Assembly (NCBI GenBank): GCA_900553815.1
Contig: USEY01000015.1
Coordinates: forward strand, 1-49,773
Length of the DNA: 49,773 bases
Source: an uncultured Bacteroides sp.
GTDB taxonomy: Bacteria; Bacteroidota; Bacteroidia; Bacteroidales; Bacteroidaceae
Reading direction: 5' to 3'
Under the pieces are notes generated by a model. The model searched no databases and was not told the DNA's origin. It saw only the letters and a list, made by a program, of their open reading frames with translations. The translations under genes and the position numbers were made by a program. Below are positions 44,960-49,773 of the stretch, one piece after another (positions within the stretch are counted from its first letter, which is position 1; each line of letters begins with the position of its first letter).

Positions 44960-46071
44960 GCCATCTCCTCCCTCCATAATTTCAGTGCCGCCTCCACAGT
45001 ATCATCCATGTCGGCGTAAGTGTACTGTCCCAACCGTCCGCCGAAAAGCACATCGGGTTCACGGGAGGCCAGTTCCTGATACTGGCGGAAGATGCGGCTG
45101 TTACGTTCGTCGTTCACCGGATAGTAAGGCTCCTTGCCGGGAGCAAAAGAGTCGGGATATTCGTAGGTAATGACCGTGAAAGGCTGGGTGCCATACTCAA
45201 AATGTTTGTGTTCGATGACACGGGTGTAGGGCACGGCACGCTCACAGTAGTTTACCACGGCATTGCCCTGGAAGTTATCGGTATCGTCCAGCCGCTTGTG
45301 TTCAAAACGCAGGCTGCGATACTCCAGATGGCCGCAACGGTAATCGAAATATTCGTCGATGCAACCGGTGTAGAGGATGCGTCGGGCCAGGGGCTGAAGC
45401 TCGGCACGATGTTGGAGGAAGTTGATACCCGTGCGCACTTCCACACCTTCGAGTAAAGCTTCGATAAGCCGGTTGTATCCGCCTATGGGGATGCCTTGAT
45501 AGGGGTCGTTGAAGTAATTGTTGTCGAAAGTAAAGCGCAGGGGAATGCGCTTGATGATGAAAGCAGGCAGCTCGGTGGCGGCACGCCCCCATTGTTTTTC
45601 GGTATAGCCTTTGATGAGTTTCTCGTAGATGTCGCGTCCGCAAAGCTTCAGAGCCTGTTCTTCCAGATTGGCAGGCTCGGCCAGAGCGGCATACTGACTC
45701 CGTTGCTCTTCTATCTTAGCCTTGGCCTCGGCGGGGGTCTTTACGCCCCACAGTTGGTAGAAGGTATTCATATTGAAAGGCAGGTTGTAGAGCCGGCCGC
45801 CATAATTGGCTACGGGCGAGTTGGTGTAGCGGTTGAACTCCACCAGCCGGTTGACATACTGCCAGACTTCCTTGTTGGCTGTGTGGAAGATGTGTGCGCC
45901 GTACTTGTGCACATGTATACCGTCTACATCCTCACAATAAACATTGCCACCCACGCAAGGACGCTTGTCTACTACCAGACAGCGCTTTCCGGCCAGTCGG
46001 GCTTCATGGGCAAAAGTGGCGCCGAATAGTCCTGCGCCGACAATGAGGTAATCGTATTGTTTTGTTTCCAT
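44956..46071 (-). CDS. glf: UDP-galactopyranose mutase
   Basis: A 371-aa FAD enzyme interconverting UDP-galactopyranose and UDP-galactofuranose, which supplies Galf donors. It has the dinucleotide motif YLIVGAGLFGATFA, VVDKRPCVGGN, HKYGAHIFHT, the conserved KGYTEKQWGR, and C-terminal GRLGQYTYADMDDTVEAAL. Length is standard. It starts 21 bp after the galactofuranosyltransferase-like gene and overlaps the following GT2. The encoded pathway implies Galf in the LPS or another surface glycan. Confidence 0.97.
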   Translation of the reverse strand: METKQYDYLIVGAGLFGATFAHEARLAGKRCLVVDKRPCVGGNVYCEDVDGIHVHKYGAHIFHTANKEVWQYVNRLVEFNRYTNSPVANYGGRLYNLPFNMNTFYQLWGVKTPAEAKAKIEEQRSQYAALAEPANLEEQALKLCGRDIYEKLIKGYTEKQWGRAATELPAFIIKRIPLRFTFDNNYFNDPYQGIPIGGYNRLIEALLEGVEVRTGINFLQHRAELQPLARRILYTGCIDEYFDYRCGHLEYRSLRFEHKRLDDTDNFQGNAVVNYCERAVPYTRVIEHKHFEYGTQPFTVITYEYPDSFAPGKEPYYPVNDERNSRIFRQYQELASREPDVLFGGRLGQYTYADMDDTVEAALKLWREEMA

Positions 46072-46092
46072 AGTCGTATATATTATCAGGCC

Positions 46093-47121
46093 TTACTTTT
46101 TTAAGCAACCCACGACCGTACTTAATGCCTGACGCACATAATATCCTTCAGCAAGCCTTCTGCCTACTTCACAGGCCTTCTGCCGCATCCGAAGGTAAGT
46201 TTCCTCGTCCATACGGGCCAATACTTCTTCTATTTCGTCCAAAGAGCTGACGCAGACTCCTACACCTTGGCTGGCAATGAAAGGAGCGAGTGCCGCTTCC
46301 TTCCAGATGATGACCGGCAGACCGGCACGCAGGTAGAGAGAAGTCTTATGAGGATTATTGTAACGTAGGTATTCGCCGAAGTTTCCCTCGCAGGTATCAA
46401 CCGATGTTCCGTCCCAAACCAGACCGAAGTCGCCCTCAGCATGCTTAATCAGTTCATCGGAAGGCATGAAGCCTTTGTAGTGGATATGTTCGCGTCCCTG
46501 TGCCTTGTCCACCTCAAAGCCATTGCCATAGAGAGTAAAGGTGTAGGAATGCACACAACGCCCCATCTCGTAGAGGAAGCGGTTCTTGCGATAGTTCAAG
46601 GCTCCGGCATAGAGTACCCTGAAAGGCTTCCGGGCTGCCACGGGAGCTGGCACCGGATTATCGGACAGATAGTCGAAAATGCCCAATGTACCAAGCTGAG
46701 CCTTGCAACCGTTGGTGCGGAGAAAGTTGAGCATGGACTCATTGTGGGCTATGATATAGTCGGCATGGTTCAGGCGTGCTATCTCCTGCGCTACCGTCAG
46801 TTTTTTGCGTCGGAATGAACCCAGGTCGTGAATAATCACAATGACCTTGGCACCTCGCAAGTGGGCCAGGTTGCATACAAAGCTGAAATACTTCTTCAGC
46901 GGATATTGCAAGACCAGGCAATCGGAGGCGTGCAGGCCAAACGGAGCCCTGAGCACTCCTGCCAAGGTAGAAAGAAAAGCCAATACGGGATTGGTGTAGA
47001 CAGTTTGCTTAAGGCCTACATTCTTAAATCCGGCCTCAGACATGATGCGCTCTATATCGGTCTTTGCCTTATTGCCGGCCGAAGCCGTACCCTTGTAGTT
47101 GCGCGACAAATAGCAGTTCAT
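46093..47121 (-). CDS. Galactofuranosyltransferase-like glycosyltransferase (WbbI-type)
   Basis: A 342-aa GT-B glycosyltransferase. N-terminal half: SRNYKGTASAGNKAKTDIERIM, DCLVLQYPLKKYF, KVIVIIHDLGSFRR. C-terminal half: FRVLYAGALNYRKNRFLYEM, DFGLVWDGTSVDTCEGNFGEYLRYNNPHKTSLYLRAGLPVIIW. The last block is characteristic of beta-1,6-galactofuranosyltransferases such as E. coli WbbI. Position directly ahead of glf supports UDP-Galf as donor. It follows the LPS-kinase-like gene by 31 bp. Confidence 0.82.
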   Translation of the reverse strand: MNCYLSRNYKGTASAGNKAKTDIERIMSEAGFKNVGLKQTVYTNPVLAFLSTLAGVLRAPFGLHASDCLVLQYPLKKYFSFVCNLAHLRGAKVIVIIHDLGSFRRKKLTVAQEIARLNHADYIIAHNESMLNFLRTNGCKAQLGTLGIFDYLSDNPVPAPVAARKPFRVLYAGALNYRKNRFLYEMGRCVHSYTFTLYGNGFEVDKAQGREHIHYKGFMPSDELIKHAEGDFGLVWDGTSVDTCEGNFGEYLRYNNPHKTSLYLRAGLPVIIWKEAALAPFIASQGVGVCVSSLDEIEEVLARMDEETYLRMRQKACEVGRRLAEGYYVRQALSTVVGCLKK

Positions 47122-47152
47122 TATTCTTTCCTTATTATTATACTCTAATATC

Positions 47153-47884
47153 TTATTTCAAATATCCCCTTAGCCTCCTTTTCCGCTCAAAGCGGGTGAG
47201 CGATTTCTCTACAGCCGCTACGGTAGCCTCTACATTCCACGAACGCACACGGGCATATTCGGCCACAATGAAGTGAAGCAGGTCGCGACGGTGGGCCACA
47301 CGTTTCAGGTTATCATAGCATTCGGAGGGCGTCAGCGACTCCTTGAATACAGAGCGGTTGGTGTCGATGACAGAAAAGTGGTACGTTCCGTCGGGATTGA
47401 GCCGATAGAGAATGTTATTCAGATTGAGGTCGCCATGCAGAATGCCCTTGCCATGAAGCTCGGCAAAGAAGGCGGCCAGGGAGGAAGCCAGTTGCTTATC
47501 AAAATCGGCTACCGGCACCAGTTCGGGATAGACAGGACGGTCTGTGCAGCAGGCAGACACAAAATAGCCCGTAGCAAACAGTCCGCCTTCCTTCTCTTCC
47601 ATGTAGGCTATGCCTTCGGGCGTATCTATGCCCAGCGAGAGCAGCTTGTCTGCAAAGAGATAGGCACGTTCAGCCTTGCTCTTGCGCCAAAATGTATAGG
47701 CCAGGCGTTGGATAAGTTTTGGACGCTTATAGCGCTTGACGATGAAAGTATGTCCTTGCCACTCAAAACGTTTCACCAGGTTACGGCCTTGGTAGAGCAT
47801 TTCGCCCTCTTGGGAGAAACGGCACGGCAAGCTGGCTATGAAGTCGGAAGCCCACTGGTATTTCGGATGAACCACTACCTTCAT
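47153..47884 (-). CDS. LPS core kinase-like protein (WaaP/InaA/RIO-like)
   Basis: A 243-aa protein-kinase-like fold. Visible are the ATP lysine in FIVKRYKRP, the catalytic loop HGDLNLNNIL, and the metal-binding DTNR in VIDTNRSVF, which replaces DFG. Members of this family phosphorylate sugars of the LPS inner core, for example Kdo or heptose. The start overlaps the GT9 stop (ATGA at 47881-47884), so the two are made together. Given that Bacteroides LPS is generally reported to have phosphorylated Kdo, phosphorylation of Kdo is a reasonable inference. Confidence 0.83.
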   Translation of the reverse strand: MKVVVHPKYQWASDFIASLPCRFSQEGEMLYQGRNLVKRFEWQGHTFIVKRYKRPKLIQRLAYTFWRKSKAERAYLFADKLLSLGIDTPEGIAYMEEKEGGLFATGYFVSACCTDRPVYPELVPVADFDKQLASSLAAFFAELHGKGILHGDLNLNNILYRLNPDGTYHFSVIDTNRSVFKESLTPSECYDNLKRVAHRRDLLHFIVAEYARVRSWNVEATVAAVEKSLTRFERKRRLRGYLK

Positions 47885-48909
47885 ACGCCCAATATTAAGT
47901 TAATCTTATTCATTATCATTTCTGCCTTCAGCCCCTCCAGACAGGCATAGTCGCCACGCAGGCAGGGTTTGTTGCCGAATATGGAGCAAGGACGGCACGG
48001 CAAATCGAGCTGGACGGTATTGTCCATGCTTTGCCCCCAGCCCATGAAACCCGCGAACGGATGCGTAGCACCCCATACGGAAACAACGGGTACGCCCACC
48101 AGAGATGCCAAGTGCATGTTGGCCGAATCCATGGATACCATCACATTCAAATGGCTTATCAATGCCAACTCACCGTCGAGCTTCAGCTTGCCCGAAAGGG
48201 AAACCACACGTGGATAGGCTGCGGCCCATTGCTCCATAGCAGCACGCTCCTGACCTCCACCTCCGAAGAGGAAGACACGATGACGATTATCAGCCGTCAG
48301 GCGGCGTAGCAGTTCCTCCACCGTAGCTTGCGGCAAAATCTTGCCCCGATGGGCGGCGAAGGGAGCCACTCCAATCCACTGTTCGCCACAAGCAGGTACA
48401 GCTACCGAGGCAAACAACGAAGCATCGCCCTTGCCCTGGCCGTAAATGGAATGGAAAGCCGGCTTTACCGGATAGCCCAGACGGGCAAATACGGCGGCAT
48501 AACGGCTGAACGACGTAGGTTGCTCGACAAGCTCTTTGCCATGCTGGCGCACCAAAGCTTTCTTGCCACGGCGGCCTTTGTCGATATGAGCAGTCTTCAC
48601 GCCCGAAAGGAAGAACAGGGTACGCAACACCTTGGAGCGGAGTACGTCGTGGAGGTCGGCCACCAGATTGAAGCCTTCGCCGCGCAACTGCCTGAACAAT
48701 GCCAGCAAGCCCGAAGGACCGTCGTTCTGAGCCAGGTCAATGCCCTGAAAATGGACATTGGCCGGCATGAGCGAGAAGAGCGGTGCCATGAAAGGACGAC
48801 TGAGCACGGTAATATCCAGTTGCGGATACTGACGCGCCAGAGAGTCGATGACAGGCACCGTCATAGCTACATCGCCAAAGGCTGACAACCGGATGACGAG
48901 CAGCTTCAT
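47881..48909 (-). CDS. Family 9 glycosyltransferase (heptosyltransferase family)
   Basis: A 342-aa GT-B enzyme of the ADP-heptose:LPS heptosyltransferase family: KLLVIRLSAFGDVAMTVPVIDSL at the N-terminus, DLHDVLRSKVLRTLFFLSG, and the C-terminal signature SMDSANMHLASLVGVPVVSVWGATHP. The family name implies heptose, but I see no heptose-synthesis genes here, and Bacteroides LPS is not known for heptose, so the real donor may be another sugar. It overlaps both neighbours by ATGA: DUF4254 ahead (48906-48909) and the kinase after. Confidence 0.88.
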   Translation of the reverse strand: MKLLVIRLSAFGDVAMTVPVIDSLARQYPQLDITVLSRPFMAPLFSLMPANVHFQGIDLAQNDGPSGLLALFRQLRGEGFNLVADLHDVLRSKVLRTLFFLSGVKTAHIDKGRRGKKALVRQHGKELVEQPTSFSRYAAVFARLGYPVKPAFHSIYGQGKGDASLFASVAVPACGEQWIGVAPFAAHRGKILPQATVEELLRRLTADNRHRVFLFGGGGQERAAMEQWAAAYPRVVSLSGKLKLDGELALISHLNVMVSMDSANMHLASLVGVPVVSVWGATHPFAGFMGWGQSMDNTVQLDLPCRPCSIFGNKPCLRGDYACLEGLKAEMIMNKINLILGV

Positions 48910-49511
48910 TTCTTTCCGTAAAGCACCGGATTCAGTGCCGGGTCGTTGTACATCTTCATTTGTTTGTACACCTTCATGTACTTGCGTCCGGCTTCAATGT
49001 CGGCCATCAGCTGGTCGATAGCAGTAGAGAGGTCGACCTGCTGCTCCAGCAGCACGCGAAGCTTGGCTTCGCAACGGGCCTTATGCTCGGCATCGCAATC
49101 GGTGCGCTCCACTTCCTGGCGCATGTGATATATCTTAAGTGCAAGGATAGACAGGCGGTCTACTGCCCAAGCCGGGCTTTCGGTGTTGATGGTAGCACCG
49201 GGCTGCGTCTGCACATCCTTATATTTATCGAGGAAATAGCTGTCTATCAACTCTACAAGGTCCGTACGGTCTTGGTTGGACTTGTCGATACGGCGTTTGA
49301 TGGCCAGAGCTTCCACAGGATTGATGTTTGGGTCGCGAATAATATCTTCCAGATGCCACTGTACAGTGTCTATCCAGTTCTTCAGATAAAGGTAATACTC
49401 GATGCTCTTCAGCGGATAAGGGTTTTGAACAGGGGTGTCCACATCATTTTCCCGATGGTAATCCAAGATGGACTGGTTGAAAATCTGATTGCAGAGTGCA
49501 GTAAAATCCAT
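48906..49511 (-). CDS. DUF4254 protein
   Basis: A 201-aa, probably cytoplasmic and largely helical protein with no signal peptide or membrane segment. Conserved-looking parts are YHRENDVDTPVQNPYP, IEYYLYLKNWIDTVQWHLEDIIRDP, AVDRLSILALKIYHMR and the Tyr-rich end. I recognise it as DUF4254, a Bacteroidetes family often beside heptosyltransferase-type genes; its function is unknown. It is the first gene of a six-gene operon and is coupled by ATGA to GT9, which suggests a stoichiometric partner or helper of that transferase. Confidence 0.85.
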   Translation of the reverse strand: MDFTALCNQIFNQSILDYHRENDVDTPVQNPYPLKSIEYYLYLKNWIDTVQWHLEDIIRDPNINPVEALAIKRRIDKSNQDRTDLVELIDSYFLDKYKDVQTQPGATINTESPAWAVDRLSILALKIYHMRQEVERTDCDAEHKARCEAKLRVLLEQQVDLSTAIDQLMADIEAGRKYMKVYKQMKMYNDPALNPVLYGKK

Positions 49512-49545
49512 AACTCAGTAATTTGAATAATTGACTATTAATATG

Positions 49546-49576
49546 CAAATTTATAGAAACTATTCTACAATTCCAA
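49546..49576 (-). promoter_or_regulatory. Promoter of the DUF4254-GT9 glycan operon
   Basis: On the minus strand TTGG (49573-49576), 19 bp, then TAAATTTG (49546-49553, exact TAnnTTTG). It lies 35 bp before the ATG. Both spacing and -7 match the Bacteroidetes pattern. The rest of 49577-49773 is AT-rich with no gene that I can support. Confidence 0.5.
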
Positions 49577-49773
49577 TTTATCGTACTACAAATGCACTGC
49601 CACAGGCCACTGTCTCCGAGCAATATGTAGCAATTTGAAAGCACAGCAAAAGAGTTTAGGCACTATAAAACGGGAATAGCGGAATATCAGTAAGATAGTC
49701 AAAAATCATTATCCCACTATATTAGTGGTGCGATAAAAATCACATCACTGTAGTTAAACGATTAATTTTTAAT

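Overview
The window looks like a chromosomal segment of a gut Bacteroides (Bacteroidales). Evidence: a SusC/SusD pair with a hybrid two-component regulator (HTCS), -7 elements matching the Bacteroidetes TAnnTTTG signal, an acpP-fabF-rnc block beside an LPS-type glycan cluster, and many lipoprotein signal peptides. I see no rRNA, tRNA, CRISPR array or intact insertion sequence. The species cannot be fixed from the sequence alone.

Left edge (1-2380): an unrecognised ORF tail, a remnant of a TPR lipoprotein that has lost its C-terminal half, and a repeat-rich gene-poor stretch. The repeats are five tandem 22-bp units, a 25-bp near-palindrome present in two inverted copies, and three copies of a 14-bp motif.

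Polysaccharide-utilisation-like locus (2381-26622): a long minus-strand gene set runs from a type-B carboxylesterase (start 20278) through SusC, SusD, a metallo-beta-lactamase/alpha-beta-hydrolase fusion, a CE1-like esterase, two tandem CE1 esterases with an N-terminal CBM48/E-set domain, and two glycoside hydrolase family 3 enzymes. The divergent HTCS (20566-24645) probably controls it from a shared 287-bp region that holds three phased direct repeats. Beyond the HTCS, a second gene (24949-26622) is homologous to the hydrolase part of the fusion protein. The locus has six esterase-type proteins and only two exo-beta-glycosidases. It has no endo-glycanase, lyase, sulfatase or obvious surface glycan-binding lipoprotein. 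That suggests, as inference, import and de-esterification of a small acylated glycoside rather than a long polysaccharide. Base composition is mosaic: SusCD, the fusion gene and the HTCS sensor half are AT-rich, while the other enzymes and the HTCS kinase half are GC-richer.

Housekeeping stretch (26835-36735): a small membrane protein, a YgjP-type metallopeptidase, a GIN-domain (DUF2807) protein, a GH3-auxin-type acyl-adenylating enzyme, 6-phosphofructokinase, the acpP-fabF-rnc operon, purN and pdxB.

LPS/surface-glycan cluster (36749-49511): two GT2 enzymes upstream of pdxB; an AT-rich MBOAT O-acyltransferase with an SGNH-like partner; a WecE/WecF-like pair (dTDP-Fuc4N synthesis and transfer); and a tightly coupled minus-strand operon of DUF4254, GT9, an LPS-kinase-like protein, a galactofuranosyltransferase-like protein, UDP-galactopyranose mutase and GT2. 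The products suggest a glycan carrying galactofuranose, a Fuc4N-type sugar and O-acyl groups. From memory, the arrangement resembles the B. thetaiotaomicron LPS locus next to pfkA-rnc-fabF-acpP-purN.
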